Of a stretch of DNA of 64,000 nucleotides, positions 51,135 through 60,173 are shown in pieces. The notes beneath the pieces were generated by a model. The model was not told the origin of the DNA. It searched no databases and saw only the letters and a list, made by a program, of their open reading frames with translations. The stretch is from Swaminathania salitolerans (GTDB taxonomy: Bacteria; Pseudomonadota; Alphaproteobacteria; Acetobacterales; Acetobacteraceae), in the NCBI RefSeq assembly GCF_025994315.1, contig NZ_BAQE01000012.1; one strand, written 5' to 3'. Every line of letters begins with the position of its first letter. Position 1 is the stretch's first letter. The position numbers and the translations under genes are program-made.

Positions 51135-51710
51135 TCAGGCGGCCTTGGGAATATCGAAGCGCGTGATCTTCCAGCGCCATTGTTCGAATTTGAGATGGAC
51201 GATCGTCGGTTTTCCGCCGGGGCCCGTGATCAGCCCGGCCTCGAAGCGCAGCGGGGACACGAAATGCGCCGAGATGCGGGCATAGAGGGCCATCAATCCC
51301 GGAGCAGGGGCGGATGCGGGCGCATGAATCATCTGGGATGCCATCGTCATCAGCGTCTCCGGAGTGAGATGCGTGTCGATGGCGTGAGAGACGGCGCCCG
51401 ACGCGAAGGAGGTGCCGAAATCGGGAAGATCGTCCTCGGCCGGGGGCGGTCCCAGCAGCGTCTCGAGCGTATCGCTCTTCAGGCTGGCGCTCAGGGCGCT
51501 CCAGTCGATATGCTGGGCGAGCGTGTCCGTATCGTGGCTTCTCAGCGCCGAGGAGAGAGACCAAAGGGCGAGATAGGGAGAGAGCGCATAGATGCAGGCG
51601 AGGGCCACGAACAGGGCACCCGCGATATGCGGTGTGCGTCTGAGCGAGGGCAGCGCCAGTCTGAAAGGCGCGGGCGCAAATTCGGCGGGCAATCCTGCTG
51701 GGTCTCTCAT
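51135..51710 (-). CDS. DUF2939 family membrane-anchored protein
   Basis: A 191-residue protein with one N-terminal transmembrane helix ('PHIAGALFVALACIYALSPY') followed by 'LALWSLSSALRSHDTDTLAQHIDWSALSASLKSDT', the DUF2939 pattern of short helix and acidic residues. The outside part ends 'IVHLKFEQWRWKITRFDIP'. Function unknown. ATG 51710 with a weak GAGA upstream is chosen; 51740 would add ten residues. Confidence 0.75.
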   Translation of the reverse strand: MRDPAGLPAEFAPAPFRLALPSLRRTPHIAGALFVALACIYALSPYLALWSLSSALRSHDTDTLAQHIDWSALSASLKSDTLETLLGPPPAEDDLPDFGTSFASGAVSHAIDTHLTPETLMTMASQMIHAPASAPAPGLMALYARISAHFVSPLRFEAGLITGPGGKPTIVHLKFEQWRWKITRFDIPKAA

Positions 51711-51917
51711 GGATTTCTCTGCAACTGGCAAAAGGGACATGAACGCGCCATGAGGCGCGCCTTAATCGATCAAGCCGGTAACAAACGGCGTTCCGGGTAG
51801 GCGCAGCATTCTGTTTGTCGAGTCTGAGTGACTTTATGGTAACGGACTGCCATAGCTCTTGTCATCTAAATCCCGAGCGCCGAGATGGTTTTTTTTGAGC
51901 GGAAACAAGACACCCAG

Positions 51918-52694
51918 ATGACGGTTTCTTCCTTCGACCTCACGTTCCCCGACGAGGCGCTACAGCGTTATTCCCGTCATATCCTGCTCCCGGAGGTCGG
52001 CGCGACCGGTCAGGCCAGATTGCGTGCGGCGTCGGTTCTGATCGTCGGGGCCGGAGGGCTGGGGAGTCCTCTCGCCCTCTACCTCGCCGCCGCCGGTGTG
52101 GGGCGGATCGGTCTCGCCGATGACGATCGTGTCGAGCTGAGCAATCTCCAGCGGCAGATCCTCTTCGATAGCGGCGATATCGGGCAGGGAAAGGCCCGGC
52201 GCGGGCAGGCGCGTCTCTCTGCGCTCAATCCTGACATCCGGGTCGAGATCCATGAGACCAGGGTCGATGCCCGGACCCTGCCTGCCATCATGGCCGGTTA
52301 CGATCTCGTCTGTGACGGGAGCGATAATTTCACGACGCGTTATGCCGTGGCAGATTGCTGCCAGAGTCTGGGCAAGACGCTCATATCCGGTGCCGTACAG
52401 CGTTTCGAGGGGACGGTCTCGACCTTCTCGCCGCAGACGGGGGGGCCGTGTTATCGCTGCCTCCATCCGGATGCGGACGAGGCAGAGGCGCCGGGTTGCG
52501 GGCAGGCCGGTATTTTCGGCGCCGTGACCGGCGTGATCGGCACGCTCATGGCGACCGAGGCACTCAAGGAACTGCTTGCGATCGGCAGGGGGATGAGCGG
52601 TCGGGTCCTGGTCTGGAATGCGCTCGACGGGGTGTTCCGTACCCTGTCCCTGTCTCCCGATCCTGCCTGCGCAGGGTGCGGAGCCGGAAGATGA
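51918..52694 (+). CDS. moeB: Molybdopterin-synthase adenylyltransferase (MoeB/ThiF family)
   Basis: A 258-residue E1-like enzyme that adenylates the C-terminus of MoaD (or ThiS). 'RYSRHILLPEVGATGQARL', the ATP loop 'LIVGAGGLGSPLALYLAAAGVG', 'ADDDRVELSNLQRQILF', 'VCDGSDNFTTRYAV', and the zinc site with two CxxC pairs ('CYRC' and 'CAGC') are present. No rhodanese domain, as in MoeB of bacteria. ATG 51918. Stop overlaps the following gene (ATGA). Confidence 0.93.
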   Translation: MTVSSFDLTFPDEALQRYSRHILLPEVGATGQARLRAASVLIVGAGGLGSPLALYLAAAGVGRIGLADDDRVELSNLQRQILFDSGDIGQGKARRGQARLSALNPDIRVEIHETRVDARTLPAIMAGYDLVCDGSDNFTTRYAVADCCQSLGKTLISGAVQRFEGTVSTFSPQTGGPCYRCLHPDADEAEAPGCGQAGIFGAVTGVIGTLMATEALKELLAIGRGMSGRVLVWNALDGVFRTLSLSPDPACAGCGAGR

Positions 52695-53137
52695 CCGCGG
52701 GGATAGCCTCGCAGACGGGCGGGGGGCAGACGGACGGGGGGCAGACGGGCGAGGTGCAGACGGGGCGCAGCCTTGCCATTCTGATCGCCGGTCCGGAGTA
52801 CGAACGGGCTCATCACGCTTTTGTGCTCGCGGCCGGAGCGCTCGCGCTCGGGCGCAGGGTCATTCTTTTCGGCGGGGGTGCGGGTGTGCTGGCCCTGTGC
52901 CGGGACTGGTCCGGTCTCGTCGGCGCATCGCATGACGAAACCTTTCGCGCACGCGGTGTGGCCGGGCTCGAGACCCTGCGTCTGGCCGTTTTCGAGCTCG
53001 GTGGCGAGGTGCTCGCCTGCGAGGCCGGCCTCCGTGCCGCAGGGCTGGACGAGGAGGCGCTATGCCCGGAAGCGACATTGTGCGGTGTCACGCGCTTTCT
53101 CGAACGCAGCGCCGATGCCCAGATTCTGAGTTTGTAG
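52691..53137 (+). CDS. DsrE-like sulfur-relay family protein
   Basis: A 148-residue small alpha/beta protein. The first 27 residues are a Gly/Gln/Thr repeat; the rest follows the DsrE fold: 'SLAILIAGPEYERAHHAFVLAAGALALGRRVILFGGGAGVLAL', then 'CEAGLRAAGLDEEALCP'. Conserved cysteines in the last part could be persulfide carriers. Coupled to moeB (4-bp overlap), so a link to sulfur transfer for the molybdenum cofactor or thiamine is plausible but unproven. Its 3' end lies 50 bp upstream of the SH3 gene. Confidence 0.75.
   Translation: MTAGIASQTGGGQTDGGQTGEVQTGRSLAILIAGPEYERAHHAFVLAAGALALGRRVILFGGGAGVLALCRDWSGLVGASHDETFRARGVAGLETLRLAVFELGGEVLACEAGLRAAGLDEEALCPEATLCGVTRFLERSADAQILSL
52715..52760 (+). 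repeat. 15-bp tandem repeat at the dsrE-like gene 5' end
   Basis: Three 15-bp units of the type GGGCAGACGGACGGG, in frame, coding for GGQT-type repeats in the N-terminal leader. Confidence 0.8.
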
Positions 53138-53187
53138 TCGGTCTGCCCCTCTTGCCCGGAGCGCGACAAGTTGGCACCCATGCAGCC

Positions 53188-54192
53188 ATGAAGACATTCC
53201 GCACGGTTTATGGCATCGGGCTGGCGATTCTGCTGCCGTTCGGCGCGGCGGCACAGGCTGCGCCGCCTTCGAAGCGGCACGCCACGCATCATCACAAACA
53301 TCCGGCGAAAGCCGCGGCCTCTCACGCGAAGAAGGCGGGCTCGGGGCATGCGGGCAAGGCGCATACCGCGCATCGCACGCGGCATTCCGGAACCGTCGCG
53401 AAACATGGCACGAAACACGGCACGAAACACGGATCGAGCCATTCCCCGTCTCATGGTGCCGCTCCGGCCAGAAGCCATACGGCATCGAAGCATCATGCCC
53501 GGAAGGTCGCTGCCGCAGCGGGAGGTGTCGCCGCGGCCGGTGCTGCCGCCGCAGTGACAGCCGATGCGGCGTCAGCCGCGGGAAGCAGCGCTGCGACGCC
53601 TCAGACCGCCGTGCCTCAGGTGCAGGACAAGGGAACCAATACAGGTCTGCCCTTGCCGCGCTTTGCCGCCATGCGGGCGGACAAGGTCTATATGCGCAAG
53701 GGGCCGGGCCAGCGTTATCCGATCGAATGGGTCTATCATCGTCGCGGTCTGCCGGTCGAAATCGAGCGTGAGTTCGATGTCTGGCGTCTCGTCGAGGATT
53801 CCGACGGCATGAAGGGCTGGGTTCATCAGGCGACGCTCGTCGGACAGCGTACCTTCGTCATTCCCGGCCAGCCCCCCGAGGGTCACGCCGCAGCTCTCGG
53901 AGAGGCTTCCGCGAAATCGGGCGATGTGATCGGGAAAGCCGATGCCCGCGTTCTCGGTTATGTGCCCAATCAGGCGGAGGCGAGGGCGCGTCAGGGCGAT
54001 GTTCTGCTATACAGTCAGGCGGACGAAAGCAGTGCGGTCGTCGCCATTCTCCAGCCGGGAACCGTCGGGACCCTGAAACTCTGTCCCGAAGGGTCAACAT
54101 GGTGCCGGGTGGTGGTCAAGGGATATACGGGATGGCTCCCCAGGCGGGTGTTCTGGGGACTGTTGCCAGGAGAGACGCTTCAGCCTAGCTGA
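53188..54192 (+). CDS. Exported SH3-domain protein (SH3_4/DUF1058)
   Basis: A 334-residue secreted or periplasmic protein. The signal peptide is 'MKTFRTVYGIGLAILLPFGAAAQA', followed by ~120 residues rich in His, Lys, Ala and Gly with KHGT repeats. A bacterial SH3 domain then begins at 'GLPLPRFAAMRADKVYMRKGPGQRYPIEWVY' and continues 'GLPVEIEREFDVWRLVEDSDGMKGWVH', the DUF1058/SH3_4 pattern. A second SH3-like unit near the C-terminus ('WCRVVVKGYTGWLPRRVFWG') follows. Such domains bind peptidoglycan or partner proteins. ATG 53188. Confidence 0.85.
   Translation: MKTFRTVYGIGLAILLPFGAAAQAAPPSKRHATHHHKHPAKAAASHAKKAGSGHAGKAHTAHRTRHSGTVAKHGTKHGTKHGSSHSPSHGAAPARSHTASKHHARKVAAAAGGVAAAGAAAAVTADAASAAGSSAATPQTAVPQVQDKGTNTGLPLPRFAAMRADKVYMRKGPGQRYPIEWVYHRRGLPVEIEREFDVWRLVEDSDGMKGWVHQATLVGQRTFVIPGQPPEGHAAALGEASAKSGDVIGKADARVLGYVPNQAEARARQGDVLLYSQADESSAVVAILQPGTVGTLKLCPEGSTWCRVVVKGYTGWLPRRVFWGLLPGETLQPS
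53403..53438 (+). repeat. 12-bp tandem repeat (KHGT)
   Basis: Three copies of a 12-bp unit close to AAACACGGCACG in the His-rich leader of the SH3 protein, in frame. Confidence 0.8.
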
Positions 54193-54234
54193 GGCTATGA
54201 TATGCAACGTGCAGCAATTGGATCGGAGACCAGT

Positions 54235-55707
54235 ATGACATCCTCACCGCAATCAGCTCCGGCTCAGGATTCGGGAGTGAAGAAAGAGGCCGAGCAGCGC
54301 CGCACGAAGATCGTCGCCACCCTCGGTCCGGCATCCTCGTCCCACGAGATGATCCGCACCCTGGCTCTGGCCGGTGCCGATGTGTTCCGGCTGAACTTCT
54401 CTCATGGTTCGCATGAGGATCATGCGAAGCGTCACGCGACCATTCGCGATGTCGAGGCCGAGCTGGGCCGCCCGCTGGCCATCCTGGCCGATATGCAAGG
54501 CCCCAAGCTGCGCGTGGGAACCTTTGCCGATGGCAAGGTCGAATTGCAGGAAGGTGCCCGCTTCCGCCTCGATCTGGACCGTACACCCGGTGATTCCCGC
54601 CGCGCCTGTCTGCCTCATCCCGAGATCATGCGCGCTGCCGAGCCGGGAAGCCGCCTGCTGCTCGATGACGGCAAGATGCGTCTGCGCGTCGTTTCCTGCG
54701 ACGAGACGCATATGGAAACCGAGGTCGAGGTCGGTGGCTGGCTGTCCGAGCGCAAGGGGGTGAATGTCCCCGATGTCGTTCTGCCGATCCCGGCCCTGAC
54801 GGAGAAGGACCGCGCGGATTTTGCATTCGCGCTCGATCTGGGCGTCGAATACGTGGCGCTCTCTTTCGTTCAGCGCCCCGAGGATGTGCAGGAAGCGAAG
54901 GAAATCGCCCAGGGACGTGCCTGGATCATGACCAAGCTCGAGAAGCCCCAGGCCATGGAGCGGCTGAGCGACATCATCGCGCTGTCCGATGCCGTGATGG
55001 TGGCGCGTGGCGATCTCGGTGTCGAGCTGCCGGCCGAGGAAGTGCCGATCGAACAGAAGCGCGCGATCCGCGAGGCCCGTTTCCAGGGCAAGCCTGTCAT
55101 CGTCGCGACCCAGATGCTCGAGAGCATGATCACCTCGCCCACCCCGACGCGTGCCGAGGTGTCCGACGTTTCGAATGCCGTGTTCGACGGGACCGATGCC
55201 GTCATGCTCTCGGCCGAGAGCGCAGCGGGAAAATACCCGCGCGAGGCGGTTCAGGTCATGGCGCGCGTGACGCGTCGGGTCGAGAACGACCTCGAATGGC
55301 GCATGCAGGAAGAAGCCCTCCGTCCCGACAGCGACGGCACGACGGGTGGTGCGATCGCCGAGGCAGCCTGGCACGTCGCGCAATCCGTCTCTGCGGCGGT
55401 TATCGTCGTATATACCCAGAGCGGACGCGGTGCCCTGCAGATCGCACGCGAGCGGGCCGACTGTCCCGTTCTCGCGCTGACGCCGGATGACGAGACGGCC
55501 CGGCGTCTGGCGCTGGTCTGGGGCGTGCGCGCCATGTCGGTCGGTCAGGAAACGCCTGTCTATGGCGTCGAAGGCGTGGTCGATCAGGCGGTGGGTCTGG
55601 CTGTTTCGGAAGGATATGCCGAGAAGGGGGACAAGCTCGTCCTGCTCGTGGGTCTGCCTTTCGGACAGCAGGGATCGACCAACACGCTGCGTGTCGTGAC
55701 CATCTGA
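54235..55707 (+). CDS. pyk: Pyruvate kinase
   Basis: A 490-residue glycolytic enzyme (phosphoenolpyruvate + ADP to pyruvate + ATP). Motifs in order: 'RRTKIVATLGPASSSHEMI', 'FRLNFSHGSHEDH', 'ILADMQGPKLRVG', the active-site lysine in 'WIMTKLEKPQAM', 'VMVARGDLGVELPAEEVP', 'PVIVATQMLESMI', 'MLSAESAAGKYP', and the C-terminal allosteric domain ending 'FGQQGSTNTLRVVTI'. ATG 54235 after GGAG is preferred to 54202. Followed by a strong GC hairpin. Confidence 0.97.
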   Translation: MTSSPQSAPAQDSGVKKEAEQRRTKIVATLGPASSSHEMIRTLALAGADVFRLNFSHGSHEDHAKRHATIRDVEAELGRPLAILADMQGPKLRVGTFADGKVELQEGARFRLDLDRTPGDSRRACLPHPEIMRAAEPGSRLLLDDGKMRLRVVSCDETHMETEVEVGGWLSERKGVNVPDVVLPIPALTEKDRADFAFALDLGVEYVALSFVQRPEDVQEAKEIAQGRAWIMTKLEKPQAMERLSDIIALSDAVMVARGDLGVELPAEEVPIEQKRAIREARFQGKPVIVATQMLESMITSPTPTRAEVSDVSNAVFDGTDAVMLSAESAAGKYPREAVQVMARVTRRVENDLEWRMQEEALRPDSDGTTGGAIAEAAWHVAQSVSAAVIVVYTQSGRGALQIARERADCPVLALTPDDETARRLALVWGVRAMSVGQETPVYGVEGVVDQAVGLAVSEGYAEKGDKLVLLVGLPFGQQGSTNTLRVVTI

Positions 55708-55714
55708 CGGTTCT

Positions 55715-55736
55715 GCGGCGGGGGCGACCCCGCCGC
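55715..55736 (+). terminator. GC hairpin after pyk
   Basis: A 9-bp stem GCGGCGGGG/CCCCGCCGC with GCGA loop starts 8 bp after the pyk stop. No T-run. Three CCCGGG repeats follow at 55758-55793. Confidence 0.55.
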
Positions 55737-55809
55737 GCCATGGCCGCTTGCTGTCCCGGGTTTTCTCTGCCCGGGTATCTCTTCTCCCGGGTCCTGCGTG
55801 CGGGAGGGG

Positions 55810-56697
55810 TCAGGCCTGACGGTTTTCCAGCAGGGAGCGACGGATACGTCTCCCGCGTTCGATCGTCTCGACGATCGTCTCCTCGTCTCCGCTGCGAATG
55901 GCATCGGCCATCGCAGCCGCATCCTGGCTGAACCGGTCGAGAACGCCGAGCAAGGCGTCCCGGTTGTTCAGGAAGATATCCCGCCACATGGTCGGGTCCG
56001 ATGCTGCGATACGGGTGAAGTCCCGGAATCCGGAGGCGGCGAAATCCAGAACCTCCGAGCGCATATCCTCGGCAAGCGTATCGGCTGTGCCGCAGATGGT
56101 GAATGCGATCAGATGAGGCAGATGGCTGACCATCGCGCAGATCGTGTCGTGGTGATCGGCATCCATGCGTCGTGTCCGGGCGCCCATGGCATGCCAGAAG
56201 GCGCCGATTCGCGTGACGGCGTCCTCAGGAGCGTTCCGATCGGGCGTGATCAGGCACCAGCGATCCTCGAACAGGGTAGCGAATCCGGCATCGGGGCCGG
56301 AATGCTCGGTGCCCGCCATGGGATGCGCGGGCACATAGGCGATATCGGTCCTGAGATGAGGGGTGAGGGCGTCGACGATGCTGCGACGTGTCGAACCGAC
56401 ATCGGTCAGGATGGCGCCGGATTTCATGATCGGCAGGATCCGGGACGCGATCGGGGCGATGGCGCCCACGGGAACGCAGAGCATCACGCAATCGGCGTCT
56501 TTCACTGCGGCGTCCAGATCGTCGGTCACCACATCCCCGAGATCGAGCGCTCGTGCGCGCGCCAGAACGTCCCGATCGCGATCGGTGACGATGAGCGTGC
56601 CGACAAGCTCGGGCATGGCGCGAAGCCTGCGCAGGACGGAGGAGCCGATCAGTCCGGGTCCCACCACGCAGAGCGTGTCGAAGAGAGGTTCGGTCAC
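55810..56697 (-). CDS. tyrA: Prephenate/arogenate dehydrogenase
   Basis: A 295-residue NAD(P)-dependent enzyme of tyrosine synthesis. The Rossmann motif is 'LCVVGPGLIGSSVLRRLR', followed by 'SGAILTDVGSTRRSI', 'YVPAHPMAGTEHSGPDAG' (substrate-binding His), 'DHHDTICAMVSHLPHLIAF' and 'FRDFTRIAASDPTMWRDIFLNN'. It has no chorismate mutase domain. Start is GTG 56697, overlapping the stop of the hpnL-like gene by the GTGA pattern; both share a transcript. Confidence 0.93.
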   Translation of the reverse strand: MTEPLFDTLCVVGPGLIGSSVLRRLRAMPELVGTLIVTDRDRDVLARARALDLGDVVTDDLDAAVKDADCVMLCVPVGAIAPIASRILPIMKSGAILTDVGSTRRSIVDALTPHLRTDIAYVPAHPMAGTEHSGPDAGFATLFEDRWCLITPDRNAPEDAVTRIGAFWHAMGARTRRMDADHHDTICAMVSHLPHLIAFTICGTADTLAEDMRSEVLDFAASGFRDFTRIAASDPTMWRDIFLNNRDALLGVLDRFSQDAAAMADAIRSGDEETIVETIERGRRIRRSLLENRQA

Positions 56698-57788
56698 GAT
56701 ACTTCGCCCCCGGAAGAGGTTTTTGCGTAGTCGAGCGGCTCACCTGCCTCTGATTTTCGCGCAAGGCGCAGGCGACGCATCTCGAAGATCTGCCATAGCG
56801 CCATGACCGGAATGCCTATGGCGATATCCCGACCGCGGCGCAGCAGCGACAGGCCGAGCGAGACTTCGGCGGCAACGCCGAAGAGATAGCCAAGGGCCAC
56901 ATAGGCGGCTTCCTGCACGCCGAGCGCGGCAGGGACGAGAAAGGAGGCCGACATGATACCGCATACGACGCCCTCGATCGCGACCGCCCCGACATAACCG
57001 ATATGAGCGCCCAGAAGATCGAGGGAAAGCCAGGTGATTCCCGCTCCGGCCAGCCAGCATCCGAGATGGACCAGGGCACCGAGCGCGATACGCCCCGGCC
57101 TCGCCCAGAGCAGGTCGAGCTGGGTCTGGAATGCGCCCATGTTGTTGATGAGCGTATCCCGCCATCCTTCGGCGATATGGCGGCCGAGAAAGCGCGCGAT
57201 ATGATGCACTGCCGCACCGCCGCGCTGCTGCGTCCAGATGAATCCGGCGATCCCCAGGGCGAGAAGGCCCATCCCCCCCAGCACGGGCCATGTGAACTTG
57301 TTCGCGCCGCTGTGCTCGACAAGGCAGGCAAGGGCGAGAATGACGAAGACGATCTGGCCGAGGACCTCTGTCGTGATATCGACGATGTTCGTCGCCACGG
57401 CGCCCGGCCAGTGCAGGACGGGAAGGCTGCGGGAAAAGGCAGGGACGCTGCTGGTCGCGCGGATGCCGATCACCATGCCGCCGAGCTGGGAGAAAGGCAG
57501 GCAATTGCCTGCCGCGTCGCGCACAGCACGGGCGGCGATGGCGCGGAACACGCCCAGCTCCGGACAGGCGCTGACCCAGGCCAGCCCGAGGCCGATATCG
57601 ACCAGAGCCTGCCCGCCGACGATTCCGGCGAAGCCGCCGATACCGATCCTTTGCATCGCACTGAAGACATGGCCGATGCCGAGCCACGCCATGATGCCCG
57701 TCAGAAGGGCCAGGCCCAGAAGCGAAAGAATGAGGGTGAGGGTCTTCAAGGCCAGTATCAATCCGGACGGTGCGAAGCTTGGGCGCAA
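56694..57788 (-). CDS. hpnL: HpnL-type membrane protein (lysylphosphatidylglycerol synthase TM family)
   Basis: An integral membrane protein of about 364 residues with seven or more helices ('LTLILSLLGLALLTGIMAWLG', 'IVFVILALACLVEH', 'WPVLGGMGLLALGIAGFIW', 'LGALVHLGCWLAGAGITWLSLDLL'). 'NCLPFSQLGGMVIGIRA' and 'VCGIMSASFLVPAALGVQEAAYVALGYLFG' are the YbhN/lysylphosphatidylglycerol-synthase TM signatures of HpnL, tied to hopanoid transport. The start is uncertain: TTG 57788 is proposed because the ATGs further upstream (to 58034) would run over the divergent hpnA start. Upstream of tyrA, opposite hpnABC. Confidence 0.75.
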   Translation of the reverse strand: MRPSFAPSGLILALKTLTLILSLLGLALLTGIMAWLGIGHVFSAMQRIGIGGFAGIVGGQALVDIGLGLAWVSACPELGVFRAIAARAVRDAAGNCLPFSQLGGMVIGIRATSSVPAFSRSLPVLHWPGAVATNIVDITTEVLGQIVFVILALACLVEHSGANKFTWPVLGGMGLLALGIAGFIWTQQRGGAAVHHIARFLGRHIAEGWRDTLINNMGAFQTQLDLLWARPGRIALGALVHLGCWLAGAGITWLSLDLLGAHIGYVGAVAIEGVVCGIMSASFLVPAALGVQEAAYVALGYLFGVAAEVSLGLSLLRRGRDIAIGIPVMALWQIFEMRRLRLARKSEAGEPLDYAKTSSGGEVS

Positions 57789-58020
57789 GGGTTGAATACG
57801 CGCGTGGTCGGGTCCCGCAGGGCCAGGCAACGCAGGGGCAGCATTCTCGGGTCTTGCCGGGCTGCTGATCGTGTTGGCGCTGTCTACACCAGCTGGTCCG
57901 GTTGCGCCACTCCGCCCCGACAGATGACAAAAAAGCCATCGCCCGGCAGTTGCTTGTGCTTGCGCGGGCGGTATGGTGCGAACTCGGTTTGCACACATAA
58001 TGAGAGCGGCAAGGCACAGC

Positions 58021-59022
58021 ATGGGCGAATACACGCTGATTACCGGCGCGACCGGTTTTGTTGGCTCGGCGGTTGCACGCGTATTGCAGCAGCGCGGTCA
58101 CCGGATCAGGCTGATGGTCCGTGCCGGTGCGGATCTCTCGAATCTCGAGGGACTCGATTTCGAACGTGTGACGGGCGATCTGACCGCACCCGATAGTTTT
58201 GCCGCAGCGCTAGAGAACTGTCGCTACCTGTTTCATGTGGCGGCGGATTACCGGCTCTGGGTGCCCGATCCGGCGGTGATGATGCGCGCCAATGTCGAGG
58301 GCACGCGGCGTCTGATGCTGGCTGCCCAGGCCGCCGGGGTGGAAAAGATCGTCTATTGTTCGTCGGTGGCGGCGCTGGGACTGACGAAAGATGCTTCCCC
58401 CGCGAACGAGACGACCCCCATCACCGAACACGACGTGATCGGCGTTTACAAGCGCTCCAAATATCGTGCCGAACAGGAAGTTCTGAAGCTGGTGCGCGAG
58501 AACGGATTGCCCGCCGTGATCGTCAATCCCTCTACCCCCGTCGGACCTCGGGACATCAAGCCGACCCCTACGGGCCAGATGATCGTCGATGTCGCCTCAG
58601 GGCGAATGCCCGCCTATGTGGATAGCGGCCTCAATATCGTCCATGTCGACGATGTTGCCGAGGGGCACGCTCTGGCACTGGAGCGCGGCACGATCGGGGA
58701 GAAGTATATCCTCGGAGGCGAAAACTACATGCTGGGGGATCTGTTCTCGCTCATCGGCGAGGTTGCCTGCGTTCGCCCTCCCCGTATCAAGCTCCGGCAA
58801 TCCTGGCTCCAGCCCGTGGCGGTCGTTTCGGAATGGATGGCGAGAGGATTCGGCGTCGAACCGCGGGTCACCCGTGAAACACTCGCGATGTCGCGCAAGA
58901 AAATGTATTTCACGTCGCTCAAGGCGCAGGAACAGCTCGGCTACGCGCCGCGTCCGGCGCGCGATGCCGTGGCGGACGCCATAACGTGGTTCCGGGAGCA
59001 TGGCCGGATCCGCACCAGATGA
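58021..59022 (+). CDS. hpnA: Hopanoid-associated sugar epimerase HpnA
   Basis: A 333-residue extended short-chain dehydrogenase. The NAD-binding motif is 'TLITGATGFVGSAVARVLQQRG', the catalytic YxxxK is 'YKRSKYRAEQ', with 'VDVASGRMPAYVDSGLNIVHVDDVAEGHALA' and 'GEKYILGGENYMLGDL' typical of HpnA. It is proposed to act in making or modifying hopanoid head-group sugars. Starts exactly with ATG 58021; stop overlaps hpnB. Confidence 0.93.
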   Translation: MGEYTLITGATGFVGSAVARVLQQRGHRIRLMVRAGADLSNLEGLDFERVTGDLTAPDSFAAALENCRYLFHVAADYRLWVPDPAVMMRANVEGTRRLMLAAQAAGVEKIVYCSSVAALGLTKDASPANETTPITEHDVIGVYKRSKYRAEQEVLKLVRENGLPAVIVNPSTPVGPRDIKPTPTGQMIVDVASGRMPAYVDSGLNIVHVDDVAEGHALALERGTIGEKYILGGENYMLGDLFSLIGEVACVRPPRIKLRQSWLQPVAVVSEWMARGFGVEPRVTRETLAMSRKKMYFTSLKAQEQLGYAPRPARDAVADAITWFREHGRIRTR

Positions 59023-60173
59023 TCAGGACGGCTCTCACTGTTTCCTCCCTGGCGGCATGGGGAAAACTGATCTTCGCGCACGGCCGTTTCTGGCAATCCG
59101 GACCACGGCTTTTTCCCGAGCGCGTCGCCTCCGGAAGACACTGGCCCGATGTCGCCGTGGTGGTGCCTGCGCGCGACGAGGCGGAGTCCATCCAGGCCTG
59201 TGTCGCGACCTTGCTCGACCAGGATTACGAGGGGCGCTTGCATGTGGTGGTTGTCGATGATGGCAGCACCGATGGAACGGGAGAGCTCGCACGCAGCCTC
59301 CCCGACCCGCATGGAAGGCTGACCGTTCTCACGGGGGCTGAGAGGCCCGAGGGCTGGAGCGGAAAATTATGGGCGGTGCATCAGGGGGAGAGGCTCGCGC
59401 GGGACAGGATCGGCGCCGACGGGTTCGTCCTGCTCACGGATGCCGATATCCTCCATGCTGCGCTCCATGTGCGGACACTGGTCGACAAGGCGCTGCGCGA
59501 CGGTCTCGACATGGTCTCCGAGATGGTGGTGCTCAACTGCGAGAGCATGGCCGAGCGGTTCCTCGTTCCGGCTTTCGTCTATTTCTTCGCGATGCTCTAT
59601 CCCTTCGCCAAGGTGAACGATCCGCACTCTCCTGTCGCGGGGGCGGCTGGCGGGACGATTCTGGTTCGTCGGACCATGCTCGAGCGGATCGGCGGTGTGG
59701 AGGCCGTGCGTGGCGCGCTGATCGATGACTGCTCCCTGGCCGCGGACATCAAGAAGGCCGGTGGCCGGCTTTATCTGGGTCACAGCACGCTCGCCTGGTC
59801 GGTCCGTCCGTATCGCGGCATGGGCGATATCTGGCGTATGATCGCCCGTACGGCCTATGTGCAGCTGCGCTATTCGCCGCTTGTTCTGCTTTGTACCCTG
59901 CTTGGAATGACCCTCGTCTGGCTGGTGCCCGTCTTTTTTGCGGTATTCGGGCGAGGACGGAACCGGGCCATCGGCACGGCGGCGCTCTTTCTTGCGATGG
60001 CGTCCTTTCTGCCCACGCTTCTCCGCTTCCGGCTTTCTCCCTTGCGGGCGCTTGCATTGCCGGTCGTTGCCGCTTTCTATATGGCCGCGACCCTGGGCTC
60101 GGCTCTCGATCATCATCGCGGGCGCGGGGTAAGCTGGAAGAGCCGCTCCTATACCGAAGAGATACACGCGTGA
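59019..60173 (+). CDS. hpnB: Hopanoid-associated glycosyltransferase HpnB
   Basis: A 384-residue membrane glycosyltransferase. The GT2 domain has 'PDVAVVVPARDEAESIQACVATLLDQDYEGRLHVVVVDDGSTDGTGE', the DxD 'LLTDADILHA', and 'ALIDDCSLAADIKKAGGR'. C-terminal helices ('LVLLCTLLGMTLVWLVPVFFAVFG' and 'LRALALPVVAAFYMAATLGSAL') anchor it in the membrane. Coupled with hpnA (ATGA) and hpnC (GTGA). Confidence 0.93.
   Translation: MIRTALTVSSLAAWGKLIFAHGRFWQSGPRLFPERVASGRHWPDVAVVVPARDEAESIQACVATLLDQDYEGRLHVVVVDDGSTDGTGELARSLPDPHGRLTVLTGAERPEGWSGKLWAVHQGERLARDRIGADGFVLLTDADILHAALHVRTLVDKALRDGLDMVSEMVVLNCESMAERFLVPAFVYFFAMLYPFAKVNDPHSPVAGAAGGTILVRRTMLERIGGVEAVRGALIDDCSLAADIKKAGGRLYLGHSTLAWSVRPYRGMGDIWRMIARTAYVQLRYSPLVLLCTLLGMTLVWLVPVFFAVFGRGRNRAIGTAALFLAMASFLPTLLRFRLSPLRALALPVVAAFYMAATLGSALDHHRGRGVSWKSRSYTEEIHA

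Noticed and set aside
57789..58034. N-terminal extension of the hpnL frame
   Set aside because: Would overlap the hpnA start on the other strand and has no HpnL-like residues.
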